Source: Trema orientale (lineage: Eukaryota > Streptophyta > Magnoliopsida > Rosales > Cannabaceae). From it: a stretch of 64,000 bases of DNA. Position numbers and translations under genes: made by a program. This document shows positions 10,709 to 22,989 of this stretch, one piece after another. Every line of letters starts with the position of its first letter. Positions within the stretch are counted from its first letter, which is position 1. The notes under the pieces were generated by a model that saw nothing but the letters and a program-made list of their open reading frames with translations, did no database searches and was not told the origin of the DNA. The stretch covers positions 619,747-683,746 of the forward strand of contig JXTC01000106.1 of the NCBI GenBank assembly GCA_002914845.1, written 5' to 3'.

Positions 10709-12773
10709 ATGCTTTCAGCAAAATCAGAGTCAGATATCACAAGCTTAGCTCCATCATCACCTTCAAGGTCCCCAAAGCGACCTGTTTACTACGTACAAAG
10801 CCCCTCGAGGGACTCTCACGATGGAGACAAGTCATCGTCAATGCAGGCCACGCCAATCTACAACAACAGCCCCATGGAGTCCCCCTCGCACTCGTCCTTC
10901 GGCCGCCACTCGAGGAACTCCTCGGCCAGCCGATTCTCGGGGATCTTTCGGTCATCGTCGGGCCGAAAAGGCGGCGGTGGCGGCAACAGGAAGCACCAGC
11001 TTCAGCAGAAGAATGACAAAGGGTGGCCTGAGTGTAATGTTATATTGGAAGAAGGGTCTTATGATGACTTTGATGATAAAGGGTTCTCAAGGCGAGTGCA
11101 GGCCTTAATTGCTCTTTTCAGTTTCTTTGTCCTGTTTACGGTTTTTTGCTTGATTATATGGGGTGCTAGTAGGCCTTTCAAAGCAGAGATTACTGTCAAG
11201 GTACGACAAGTTTTGTGTATAATCTAGTACTTTGGTCTAATTTGGTTATTTTAAGAACTTTATAGTAATGATGTTCCTTTGTTTAAAAAAAAAAAAACAA
11301 GGAAAAAGAAAATAGACCTATAAGTAGTTTAGAAGTTCTATAGTTAGAGCTTGGAAATTGGTATTACTTATTTATGTTATCTTTTTCAAGATGGAGTTAG
11401 GACTTAGGATCATGATTTGCTGTGTGAGTTGGAAATTATTGTTATATTGAATATAATACTAATACTTAGTTGACTTGTAAGAATGGAAGCAAAGTGAAGA
11501 AATGGAGTCTAAAATGAACAACGTAGAAATGAAACGTATAAAAATTTCACATATTTTGTGATGTCCATTTAATGAGAAATGGATTAAGTTTTCTATAATC
11601 TAATACTTTGGTCTAGTTTGGTTGCTTAAGAACTTTATGATATTTTATTTTTTATTTATTTTTTATTTTTCTTAAATGGCCTTATAAGAAATCATAAGTT
11701 TAAATTAGTATAACTAATGTTATCTTATTAAAAATAAAGTTAGGATGATGATCTTTTGTGACAATTGGATATTGATATATATGAATGTATAATTTATGCA
11801 TAATGGGTGAGGTTGAACTGTAAAAATAGAGGTAAAGTGAAGAAATGAGGCCCGAAATGAATAATGTAGACAAGTGTGAAAATTCACATTTTTGGTGATG
11901 TTCATTTAGTGGGAAATAGTCGAGTAGATTAGATTAAATAAATATCAAGAATCAATTTTGCTTGCTGCTTTTCTGGTTCATTACTAGCTTCTTATTTTTC
12001 TTTGTGAAAAAGAAAAAGTCCCTTAATAGAGGAGTACTAATAGAGGAGTACTGATTAATTGATCTCTGCAGAGCTTGGCAGTGCATAACTTGTATGTAGG
12101 GTCTGGTACAGACTTTTCTGGTGTCCCAACAAAGATGCTAACTGTTAATGGAACATTAAGACTAAACGTTTACAACCCTGCTACAATATTTGGCATCCAC
12201 GTCAGCTCCACACCAATTAATCTAGTTTATTCTGAGATCACTGTTGCAACTGGTCAGGTAAAATTTCTACTGGGAATTACTATTTGTCACGGTCTATAAT
12301 GCATAATAATGTGACAGTGAATTAGAATTATCACGTAACATAATAATAATGTAAAACTCAATCAGTTATACATTTTAACAGGTATTATTACGATCATATT
12401 TATTCTATTATTTTGTCAAATCAATGATTTGTTTGGTGGAAGAAACTTCGAGGGAATTCTAACATTTTTTTTTTCTCTTTTATGATTACTTAAGTTGAAG
12501 AAATATTTTCAACCAAGGAAGAGCCATAGAAACGTGGTGGTGAACTTGGAAGGAAGTAAGGTTCCTCTTTATGGAGCTGGGTCAACTCTAACGGTTTCCC
12601 CCACCGGTGCCGTGGTTCCGTTGACCTTAAAGTTCGAGATCCGATCACGGGGGAATGTGGTAGGGAAGCTGGTGAGAACAAAGCACAAAAGGCAAATTTC
12701 TTGCTCTGTTGTGATTGATTCCACAAAGACCAATCCTATCAAGTTCAAGAAAAGTTCTTGCACATACGACTAA
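10709..12773 (+). CDS. LEA_2 / NDR1-HIN1-like membrane-anchored protein
   Basis: Three exons (10709-11200, 12072-12257, 12495-12773), all phase 0 with GT-AG introns, give 318 residues. The order is: a disordered Ser/Pro/Gly-rich N-terminal part of about 125 residues, with the family signature YYVQSPSRDSHDG near residue 25; one membrane span at about 130-153 (ALIALFSFFVLFTVFCLIIW); then an LEA_2 domain (LTVNGTLRL, ATIFGIHVSSTPINLVYS, VPLYGAGSTL). It resembles the Arabidopsis group that includes At5g42860 and At1g45688. By inference the N-terminal part is cytosolic, and the LEA_2 domain lies outside the plasma membrane or in the secretory lumen. The molecular role of the group is not firmly known. 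The start is the ATG that opens the conserved N-terminal block MLSAKSESDITSL. The gene looks intact. Confidence 0.9.
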
Positions 12774-15145
12774 GGGATACATGTCGTTTTTCCTGCCCTT
12801 GTTGTCGTTTTCTGACTTCGAGACTTTGGCGGAGGTTTGACTTTGTGCAGAATAAATGGATGTAGATACGAGTGAGTGATGGATGCTTGTATGATGTGTA
12901 TGTATGATTTTGGTAACACTTGTTGAGTGGGATGAAGATGCAAGGGCACAGTGGACATATTTTCTATATTAAATCCAAGTGAAAAAAGATCATAAATATT
13001 TTGTTGAGACGCTATCTCCCAAACAAGCTTAACTAATGGGCGCATACACACTCGTTCAATCTCATTTAAACGAAAAAAAAAAATCTCATTTAAAAAAGGC
13101 TTTATTTATTTTTGTTTATGATCTTCTAAATTAATCTTCTTGCCATATAGTCTGGGGGCGATACGATTTTAATTGCAGTCTAAATATAAGAAGAATTCCC
13201 TGAGGTGCCTAAATTTATTGGATTTTTGATCAATAAAATAAAATTTCCTTCGTTGAATTGATTTGAAGTAATTTTAAAAGATCTCTGGGGATATTTGTAA
13301 TATTCCTTTGGAAAAGAAACCTAATAAATATTGGTTTTATTAATATGTAGAAATTAGTAGAAAAATCAGGATTTTTTTTTCTTTTACCATTAGTACTTTG
13401 TTTCCACAAAACAACATGTTTTTAACTTTAATAGCTTGTCTTTTATAACAAAGTTTGCTTGTGGTTTGGTTATTTAATTATTTGAAAAAAGAATTTAGTA
13501 GTATATTTAGATAGATTATAACATATCATTTTCATTTATTAAGTGAAAGGTGAGTGACATGTTTTTCCTACGAAAGAATAAGAAGAATGGCATGTCGTCA
13601 TCCATTTAAAAAGGGATATGAAGTTTGAAATAAAAGAATCTGTGTTAATTTCAATAACCTGTGAAGTTATTATACTACTTTGGTCCCGAATTTTTAATTA
13701 TATAGTACACTATTGTAAACTTGATAACAGTGCATTTTTAGCCTTTATATTAAAAATTTGACGAATCTTAAAGTGTGACATTCAATTTTATAAATAGTAA
13801 AAATTTAAATGAAAAATTTAAGAACAAAGTGGTACGGATATCATAATTGGGGTAATCTTTGAAATCAACACTTGTTTAAATTTGTTATTTTTAATGTTAT
13901 TAAAAAAAAGGATAATTGCAAAAAAATACCCTCATGTTTGGATGTTCTGTAATTTAAACGCTGAAATTTGGATTCCGCAAAATAATACCCTGAGATTATG
14001 AGTTTCTGAAAATTAATACCCTTTGTTGATTTTTAACTGATAAAATACAATACTATTCTCAAAATTAAGATGAATAATATAGATTAATCTAGTTTTAATT
14101 GAGCATATTATTATTTTTTCGTTCCTAAAATTGGTCAAAAAATCTGTCCAGGGTATTAATTTTTAGAAATTTTTAATCTCAGGGTATTATTTTGCAGATT
14201 CCAAACTTCAGGGTTTAAATTGCAGAACACCCAGACATGAGGGTATTTTTTTGCAGTTATCCCTTAAAAAAATCTCTCAATATAACTAATTTCACTATAA
14301 TATTGTTTCATAAATCTAACATGACAGTAAGTGCCTTTTTCTAATAAATTAAAAAAAAAAAAGAAGAGTAAACTACTTTGGAAGAATTTTACTTCAACAA
14401 AACATACAAAATAAAATTGAGATTGATAACACAAAAAATGGTTAATCTCACCAGTGATCATAAATCATGGTGTTTAAATTACTTTTAGCTATCGAATTAT
14501 GATTTCTATATTAATTTGACCATTGAATTTTTATGGATATTTCATTATTTATGAATTAATTATTATATATTTTAAATTTGATGATTTTTTTTTTTTTTCA
14601 AAATGGCCAATAGTGCAACAACAATTTAGTTCGAGGTGTCCTATTATAAGTTAAAAATTTGAGAGAAAATGGAAACTTTGGAGTCAAAGTAGTACAATAA
14701 TTTGTGTACATGATATGAAGTTGCTTATTGTATGGCGTTTTCATTTTCATTTTTAAGGATTTAATGTCATTGCATAAAAGATACGACATCTAGTTCTAGT
14801 TTGTCGTTTTAGCTAAAACCTACAAACTATGTGTCGTTTTTTCTTGAATATAGGCTCGTAAAGCAACACCATCAATCAAGGCAAGCCAAGTGCAGGTCCA
14901 GCCGTCCAAATCGCCTTTCTTCTACTTTTTGACTGTGACTAATAACTTCCCTACTCTTATATTTACACTCAAATCCCATATAAGGATTAAGGATTGCCGT
15001 CTCTACATTAGGCTCTTCTCCTATTTGTAAAACCCTTCCAAGAAAGACTCTCAAAAACCCATCTTCTGCCATTAACACAGATCTCCCGAGATCCGCAACT
15101 TCTGCAAATTCTCAGAGAACCCACATCCATATACTGCTCATCACC
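12774..15145. other. Intergenic between LEA_2 and PDIL genes
   Basis: AT-rich DNA with the LEA_2 3' UTR at the left, one TIR element (13910-14265), several A/T homopolymer runs, and the PDIL promoter and leader in the last 250 bases. No gene is seen. Confidence 0.6.
13910..14265. mobile_element. MITE with about 110-bp terminal inverted repeats
   Basis: The left arm begins GGATAATTGCAAAAAAATAC. The right end is its near reverse complement, finishing TTTTTTTGCAGTTATCC. Pairing continues inward for more than 100 bases (ATACCCTGAGATTA on both arms) with an unpaired AT-rich centre. The flanks are TTAAAAAAA-like on both sides, which may be a target duplication of about 9 bp. A Mutator-like origin is likely but not certain. 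No coding capacity. Confidence 0.75.
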
Positions 15146-18100
15146 ATGTTTAGGCCAAAACCCACTTCGAGATTCATCTGTTTCAGCCTTACCCTTCTCT
15201 TGTTATTGGGTTTTTTCACTTCTATCTTAGCTTCCGATCCCATCACCAATGAAAATGGCGATGAAGATTCAGAGGGTATTGAAGAATTATTAGCGTTAGA
15301 CGAAGAAGTAGAGCAAGAAGAAGAGAGTGGTAGTAGTAGTAGTAGTGTGAGGTACTCGGAGGCAGAGGTCTTATCCAAGGCACAGAGGATTGTTCTCGAG
15401 CTTAATGGGGATAGCACCAAGCGAGTCATTGATGACAATGAGTTTGTTCTGGTTCTGGGTTATGCCCCTTGGTGCCCCAGGAGTGCTGAGCTTATGCCTC
15501 AGTTTGCTGAGGCTGCTACTTTGCTTAAGGATTTGAGGAGTCCCCTTTTGATGACCAAGCTCGATGCCGACCGGTACCCGAAAGCCGCCTCGCTTCTTCA
15601 GATCAAAGGGTTTCCTACTCTTCTTCTGTTTGTGAATGGCTCTTCTCAAGCGTATACAGGCGGGTTTTCTGCGTAAGTAAATTCATAGCTCTGTATTCAA
15701 GAATGAATAGTATATGTTTTAGGCCATGTTTACTAATCCGTAATGAAAAGAGTCGTAAAGGGGGAGAGTTTGGAGCGTAATAATGGGAGGGAATCTAAAA
15801 CTTGGCCATAGTTTCCCAATTTCGCTAATTATATGAAGTCCTTATTTCCAATCCTTTGCGGTCCATTACGGATTGGAAAACATGACATTTATTACTTGGG
15901 ATCAGTATGTATGCTTCTTCTTCTTGTGTTTCATTGTGAATCAAGTCTGTTAATCGTTTAAGTAACTAATGGTTCCTGGTGTGTTTTTCTCACTGTTAAT
16001 GGTGCAATTTAACGGTTCTTATTGGTAATGAACTAAGTTATCTTGAAAAAATTTATTGCCTCGGCTAATTGTCTATGTTTGTGTGTGGAAAATTTTGATT
16101 CAGGGAAGAAATTGTGATATGGGCAAGGAAAAAGACTGGAGTGCCTGTAATTAGAATAAATTCGGTGACAGAAGCAGAAGAATTTCTCAAGAAATACCAT
16201 ACAATTGTTATTGGATTTTTTGAAAAATTTGAGGTATGTGATGTTTTTCGTATAATAAATTCACTTAAGACGTCATTGGAAATTTTTGAACATCTGATTT
16301 TATATTTGGACTTAACATTTTTTGCAAAGAATTGCACTTTAGATTCTTGTTTTGTTTTCACGTCACACACTTTACTAAAGCAATGAAAAAGGCAAATGAT
16401 CTGTAACAGGAGGGCAAGCTTTCGTTTTTTATATTTCTGCCGTATTTTTGTTTCTTGTATGCATAAACGTTATGCTTCTCCCAATATTACACCTGAAAAA
16501 TGAAACTTAGCAATCTGGTCAAGTTAATAAATAAGTTTCAATGATGTTGTAAGGTTAGTTATATACATTCTACTTTTTCAGGGGTCTGATTATGAAGAAT
16601 TTGTGAAGGCTGCAACGGCTGACAATGAATTGCAATTTATTGAAGTAAGCAACATTGAGGTTGCCAAGGTTCTGTTCCCTCAAATGAAAGCTACCAATAA
16701 TTTCCTTGGTATCGTTAAAAGTGAGCCCGAAAGATACACTGCATATGGTGAGTGTGTGAATTGGTGGATATCCATATTACTGGCTCTGTTATTCACAATT
16801 GGTGAATGCAGAACTCAATTTCTTGTTTCCCGCAATTTTTTTTTTTTTAATTATGTTTAGTGTTTTTGCAAGGGGATGAAATTTCCTTTTTTGGTCTTGT
16901 TGTTGATGAGATTACTGTGTTGCTTGCGGCCTTGTTAATTAAATGAGTGTAGGTTTTCTAGAATAACACTGAGAGACATATTTTTGAGTTCTTGGACTTG
17001 TTCCATTTCTTGTGTTTCCATGCATCAAGAAAATTATGGGAAGTCAGCCAGAATTTATTGATGTAATCTATTCGTGATTGCAGAAGGGACCACCTTTGAG
17101 ACGGAGAAATTACTTCAATTTTTGGACTACAACAAGTTTCCATTGGTTACAAAGCTGACCGAGATTAATTCTGCCAGAGTTTACTCCAGTCCTATTAAAC
17201 TTCAGGTTGGCAATACTTCCAATTTACCCATTATTATGGTGTTAAGAGGAAAAGTTTTTTGATTTTATTTACTGATCAGAATAAGTTATGTCCTTATTTG
17301 TCTACTTGTAGCATCTTTTGGAACAGCAGAAGCTTGATTTTGACAAGTTCCCTTTTTTATTTTATTTATTTGTTTATTTATTTTTTTAATGGGAAAGCAC
17401 GCTTAAAATAACGGACTTTTTCTACTGTTGTATAGGTTATTGTTTTTGCAGGGGAGGATGACTTTGAAAAAATTCTTGAGCCTCTTCAGGATGTTGCAAG
17501 AAAGTTCAAGTCAAAGGTAGTGAATGGATTCAGCTTTGGAACCAACTTGGCAACTTCTTGCACAAATGAAATTACCTAATATAATCTTTTCATGCAGATA
17601 ATGTTTATGTATATCGACATCACAGATGAAAACCTTGCAAAGCCCTTTTTAACCTTATATGGGCTTGAAGAATCGAAGAACACTGTGGTTAGTTTCCTGA
17701 TTATTAAGTACTTGTTTTACTTTTACTATGAATCTTTCTTTCCTCAAATGAGTCTATAAGTTTATAATATGCTATCCTCTCTTTGTTCACAGGTGACTGC
17801 TTTTGATAACAAAATCAGCTCTAAGTTTCTCCTTGAGTCAGATCTGACTCCAACCAATATAGAAGTAATAATTTTTCTCTATTTAGCTTTTCACAATGAA
17901 GAAATATCTACCTAGGTGGCTAATGTGGTACTTTGTAACTTGCTTTTATAGTATTTCTGTTCCAGGCTTCTTCATGGTACTCTTGCTCCATACTTCAAAT
18001 CACAACCTATTCCTGATAATGTGAGCCTCTCTCTCGTGCGAAAAGTGGATGAAGACATTTCATTCTTCTAGTTTTATTTATTTATTTATTTTTTCATTTT

Positions 18101-19185
18101 TGGCTTTATCTAAAGTAATTGACGTTGAAACTTTTTTTAATTTCATCAGACATAATTTATATCATATATAAAACATTGTTCACATATGTATGGGCACTTG
18201 CATAACATGGGGCAAATATTTGCCAATATGAGTTGAACGAGTAATCGAGTCTGTCTCCCATATTGTTTTTTGTTCCATTCTTTTAATTTTGCAATTTTGA
18301 TATGATTGTCATTATGAAAATTTCAGAAAGATGCAACTATCCAGAGCATTGTCGGAAAGACATTTGATGCTTTGGTTTTGAATAGTCCCAAGAACGTTCT
18401 TTTGGAGGTATGATATTATTCCTACCTTTTGTCTATCTTATTGGTTTTGACTTTTGAGCTACCTTGTTTTCCTTTCAAACAATTCACTGTACCGTAATCT
18501 TGATAGTCTAGTCTACATCGTTGTGTTGAAGCTAAGCTTGTTCCCTTTAAAATTTATTTCCCAGAAAATAGAGAAACTTTATATTATTTATCCCACTGTT
18601 ATGAAACAGGTTTTCACACCATGGTGCATCAATTGTGAGACCACAACCAAGCAAGTCGAGAAGTTGGCTAAGCACTTCAAAGGTTCCGATCTAATCTTTG
18701 GAAGATTTGATGCTGCCGCAAATGAACATCCAAAACTGCAAGTAAGTGCCATGAATAATTTCAGTATCTCAGTAGTGTGACGATAATCTTGCTATTTATG
18801 CAGTAGATATTAGTGGATTACTTGAAAGTTCTTAAAATGAGCAGCAGTCCAGCTCATGACAGACTAGTAATTTCAAGGATTTTTGAAACCAATGACAATA
18901 GTAACTTGGATGGAAGTTTTAACTTTGAGGACTCTGGGAATGCAGGTATCTGACTACCCAACTCTCTTGTTGTACCGAGCTGGCGATAAAGCGAATCCAG
19001 TAAGTTCTTAACTAGTATCCAGTTCTCTGCGTTTTGTAGTACTAATACTCCATGATTGTCTGATTCAATAAATCTGTTGCTCTTCGCAGATCAAACTTTC
19101 CACAAAATCCAGTTTGAAGGACTTAGCTGGATCCATCAACAAACACTTGAAAGCCAGAGATAAAGTCGCAAAAGATGAATTATAG
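15146..19185 (+). CDS. Protein disulfide isomerase-like, PDIL1-5/1-6 type
   Basis: Twelve exons give 539 residues: 15146-15672, 16104-16233, 16582-16747, 17094-17215, 17436-17516, 17598-17687, 17793-17864, 17952-18020, 18327-18407, 18610-18741, 18946-18999, 19090-19185. The start of exon 8 is the least certain junction. There is a signal peptide (about 1-29) and an acidic stretch (36-65). Domain a carries the degenerate site WCPRS (Cys110, with Ser113 where the second Cys is expected). Two redox-inactive b-type domains follow, then domain a' with a full site WCINC (Cys452, Cys455). The last four residues are KDEL, so the protein is retained in the endoplasmic reticulum. It probably forms or reshuffles disulfides through the a' site only; domain a may act in binding. 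One-sided active sites are, as I recall, normal for this subfamily. The gene looks intact. Confidence 0.92.
15722..15886. mobile_element. Small MITE in PDIL intron 1
   Basis: The ends are inverted repeats: CCATGTTTACTAATCCGTAA on the left, CATTACGGATTGGAAAACATG-like on the right. The total is about 165 bp with no coding capacity. The ends resemble hAT-type MITEs of plants. It lies inside an intron, clear of both splice sites. Confidence 0.7.
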
Positions 19186-19489
19186 GAGAATATATACTAA
19201 ATTATACTTCAGAATTTGATATGACCAGATAGTGAATTCATTTTGTAGCAAAAAAAAAAAAAAAAAGAACAAAATACTAGGAAATTATCATCAATTTATC
19301 GAGGAAGCCCAACATGCTTTAGAAACTTGGTGAAGTTTTCCCAACTAAAGCATTGTATATCTATTAGCTTGTCCGTTCTCTCTCTCTCTCTCTCTCTCTC
19401 TGGTTGGGAAAAATATAAAATAAAAATATCGTGCTTATTTCATGATTTTCTTAAAACGACAAGATTTATTTTATTTTATTTTTTATTTT
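19186..19489. other. PDIL 3' flank
   Basis: PDIL 3' UTR, an A-run, a (CT)n microsatellite of about 25 bases at 19378-19402, then T-rich DNA up to the Gypsy LTR. Nothing else is seen. Confidence 0.6.
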
Positions 19490-20451
19490 TGTTTTAAGTA
19501 GAAAAATTATTCATCTTAAAAGAGCACGAGTAGAAGTACAAGGTGTGCACCTCTACAATAGCAACACGTGTGCAACTCCACAATAGGAACATGTGTGCAA
19601 CTCTACAAGAGCAACACGTGTATAGCTACGTAATAACTACACGTGTACAGGTACACAAATATGTGGGTAGCTACACCAGAAGTAGCTATATGATGACCTT
19701 ATTCTATTCCCTTGCTATGATTCATGAAGTGTGTAGCTAGTCAGGTGCAGGAGTTGTGTAGCTAGTTAGCTACACGAGTTGTGTAGCTAGTCAACTATAC
19801 TAGTTTCGCCCACTAAAGAGTGATACCTAGAAATTGGCTTGAGAGCTCAACTAGTAAACATGTGAGAAGTATCTCAACTAAGTGAATACTAGCTAGCTCC
19901 TTATCATGAACGCGCACTTCAAAGAATGTGCACCTCAAAGGAATGTGCACCTCAAGGGAATGTGTACCTCAAAGCACATGCACCTCAAGGAAACATGCAT
20001 CTTGGAGGAACGTGCAACTCAAGGGACGTGCATCTCAAGAAAACATGCATCTCGGAGGAACGTATACCTAGACAAATTCTTGTGGAAAATGGATAACTAA
20101 AGTTCAAATTGATTACTTATCTTTTGGATTGAGATAATTCATTCAAGTTGAGATAATTCATTCAAGTTGAGATAATTCATTCGAATTAAACTAAATTATT
20201 CGAATTTAGATAATTATTTAAATATTTGTATTTTCTTATAGATAAATATGCCAGCAGATACACGGCATGGAGTTGTAATCGACTGTGACTCTCTTCCTAT
20301 AAATAGAGGTCCACAGTCACGTTTTAAAACAAGTATACAAATATACCAGAGCTCTATAACACTTTCTCATAATAAAAAAAAGTAGACGTAGGTAACCTTT
20401 TTCAGGCTGAACTGCTATAAAAATCGATCTATTTTTATTTTTCTGTCAACA
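19490..20451 (+). repeat. 5' LTR of Gypsy element
   Basis: Starts TGTTTTAAGTAG and ends CTGTCAACA. It carries three CACGTG boxes near its start, repeated TGTGTAGCTAGT words, an array of about ten 16-17-bp units at 19912-20071, and three copies of a 19-bp AT-rich unit near 20140. A TATAAATAG box follows at 20298. Confidence 0.93.
20298..20306 (+). promoter_or_regulatory. TATA box in the 5' LTR
   Basis: TATAAATAG, preceded by a C/T-rich stretch, is kept at the same place in both LTRs (the 3' copy is at 29535). It should mark the U3/R boundary about 30 bp downstream. Confidence 0.7.
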
Positions 20452-20472
20452 ATTGGCGCTAGAAGGAGGGCT
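20452..20472 (+). promoter_or_regulatory. Primer-binding region after the 5' LTR
   Basis: ATTGGCGCTAGAAGGAGGG directly follows the LTR, where a primer tRNA would anneal. TGGCG-type starts are common in plant Gypsy elements. I cannot assign the tRNA. Confidence 0.5.
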
Positions 20473-20501
20473 ATTCCAGCGAAGCGTCACTTGATCTCGT
20501 C

Positions 20502-22740
20502 ATGGCTAACAAAACAACCACCAATTCCCAAAGAGCCTCACGTGATGCTGCTGCTGCAGCCACTGTACCTGCACATGCACAAAATCAGGAAATTGCTCCA
20601 GCTGCTCGTAACGCTCAACAAAGAGACCAAGCAGCTCCACCTGCTACCGTTGAGCCACCAACAGATCAAGTAGCACCCACTGGTGCATGCAATAACCAGA
20701 CGGCTCCCAATACTGGACTAATCGGCTCTAATGCCACCGGCACTGCCAGAAGTCAAGTACTTAATAACGAGCAAATCACTACTGCTTTAGGGAATCTTCA
20801 GGATACCCTAAACACCTTAGTGCAAGGACTTACTAATAATCAACTGGCACCCATTCCTGAGGGTGCAACTCGCATTGAAAAAAGATTGCGCATGAATATC
20901 CGGAATCAACCTACACATAACCCCCAGAGAAGATCTCCTTCTCGAAGGTCTGGGGTTGGTAGCACACAACAAGCTCGTACTGATACAAGTGCACAACGAG
21001 TGAGATCTCAAATTGTGCATGAAGAAGATCTTCGAGGCAGATTATCACGTAGCCAAGATCTACATGATAGACTACCACACTGACATAACAATACCCAAAG
21101 GAGTGCTTTTGAGAGGCTGAGTAGCAGGAACGACCTTAGAGACCATCTCAACGAGCGACGCGAAGAGAGTCGCCATCAAGAATAACGTGAGGAGAACCCT
21201 TAGACCTCACAGCCAAGACCTGTATGGCGAGAGAATGAGGGACAGGATACCTACCGACGGCTCTGTGAGCGACGAAATCTGTCACCTGCACGTTCAAATG
21301 CCTTTGTATCCAATGCTCGTGTGCAACGAGTTGGAGGGATACAAATGAATGACTTGAAGAATGCACTCGAAGCGCTCAGGGCCTAAGAGGATGAGCTCAA
21401 TGTGGGTTACCGTGATTCTCCCTTTAATCGAGACATTCGTGAAGCAGTGCTCCCGCATAATTTCAAGATGCCAACAATATCACCATACGAAGGAAATAGT
21501 GACCCACAGGAATACATCGACCACTTCAACGACCTAATGGAACTCTATCAGGTCTCTGACTCGCAAAGTATCGCTGCTTTGCGGTTACCTCACTAAAGGA
21601 GCCAAAATGGTTCAGTTCACTCGAGGCTGGCTCTATCACCGCGTGGTCTCAATTCAGCACTGCATTCTTAAGGCATTACCAGTCCACCAAACAATTCGAC
21701 TTACCATTAGCCCACTTATCTAACATCAAGCAAGGAGCTAATGAGACTATTAAGTCTTACCTTTCTAGATTCAATACAGAACTGACACATATCCATCATG
21801 CGCCAGATGAGGCTGTGCTCGCATATTTGACTGCGGGAGTACGGGACGAAACCCCATTCTGGGAACAGCTACAAAAACGAGATTGTAAAACTATGACAGA
21901 GTTCTACAGAAGAGCCAATGAACATATGAGAGTGGAAAGTTATAGGGAAGCACTGCGCAAGACGAAAGATGACAACACCACCAAAAACTTGAGTGCGCAA
22001 CAACTTGAGAATAATAATTCAAAAAGCAATGACCGCAAGAGAAAGAATAGCAATAAAAGTAAACCCTCTCCCAAGCAGTCGCGTAACGATGATAGAAGAT
22101 CATCAATCCCGTGTTATAACAACTTCACCGAGTTGACTGTGTCCCTTTCTAGATTCAATACAGAACTGACACACATCCGTCATACGCCAGATAAGGCTGT
22201 GCTCGCATATATAACTACGGGAGTACGGGGTGAAACCCCATTCTGGGAATAGCTACAAAAACGAGATTGTAAAACTATGACAGAGTTCTACAGGAGAGCC
22301 AATGAACATATGAGAGTGGAAAGTTCTAGGGAAGCACTGCGCAAGACGAAAGATGACAACACCGCCAAAAACTCGAGTGCGCAACAACTTGAGAATAATA
22401 ATTCGAAAAGCAATGACCGCAAGAGAAAGAATAGCAATAAACGTAAACCCTCTCCCAAGAAGTCACGTAACGATGATAGAAGATCATCAATCCCGCGTTA
22501 TAACAACTTCACCGAGTTAACTGCATCCCTGGAGCATGTGTATGCAGTATCAGAAGAGAAACTCAACTACAGGACACCACCTCCTATCAAAATAGAAGCA
22601 TCGAAGAGAGACCCAAAGAAGTACTGCCGATTTCACAAAGAGATCGATCACGACACTAACCGATGCTTCGCGCTCAAGTCTGAAGTTGAGGACCTAATTC
22701 GAAGAGGTTACTTGAAAGAGTTTGTCGCACGCAGAAACGA
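20502..22740 (+). pseudogene. Gypsy gag region (fossil)
   Basis: An Ala/Gln/Pro-rich N-terminal part is followed by the capsid-like block (MPTISPYEGNSDPQEYIDHF) and, near 22620, the His/Cys-containing block KYCRFHKEIDHDTNRCF typical of plant Tat-type gag. A 384-bp segment is duplicated in tandem inside it. Broken in several places. Confidence 0.85.
21761..22528 (+). repeat. 384-bp tandem duplication inside Gypsy gag
   Basis: Two copies with exact period 384 bp (128 codons), starting at 21761 and 22145; each begins CTTTCTAGATTCAATACAG. The copies differ at a modest number of sites. Confidence 0.9.
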
Positions 22741-22989
22741 TACTCGAGACCACAGAGAATGCGAAGAAGACAAGCGGCAAGCTGAGGATATTGTTCGTGA
22801 TATTAGAACTATATTTGGAGGTTTGCATATCAGTGGTGACTCCAAAAGAGCTCAAAATAGATACGCAAAAGAAGCCAAGGCTAGTCACCTCACCAATATC
22901 TATCACTTCAGCGAGCGACGAACCAAGAGGTTCACAAAGGAATGTGATGGTGTCACCTTTACTGAGGGAGATGCACGACTTGTACACCA

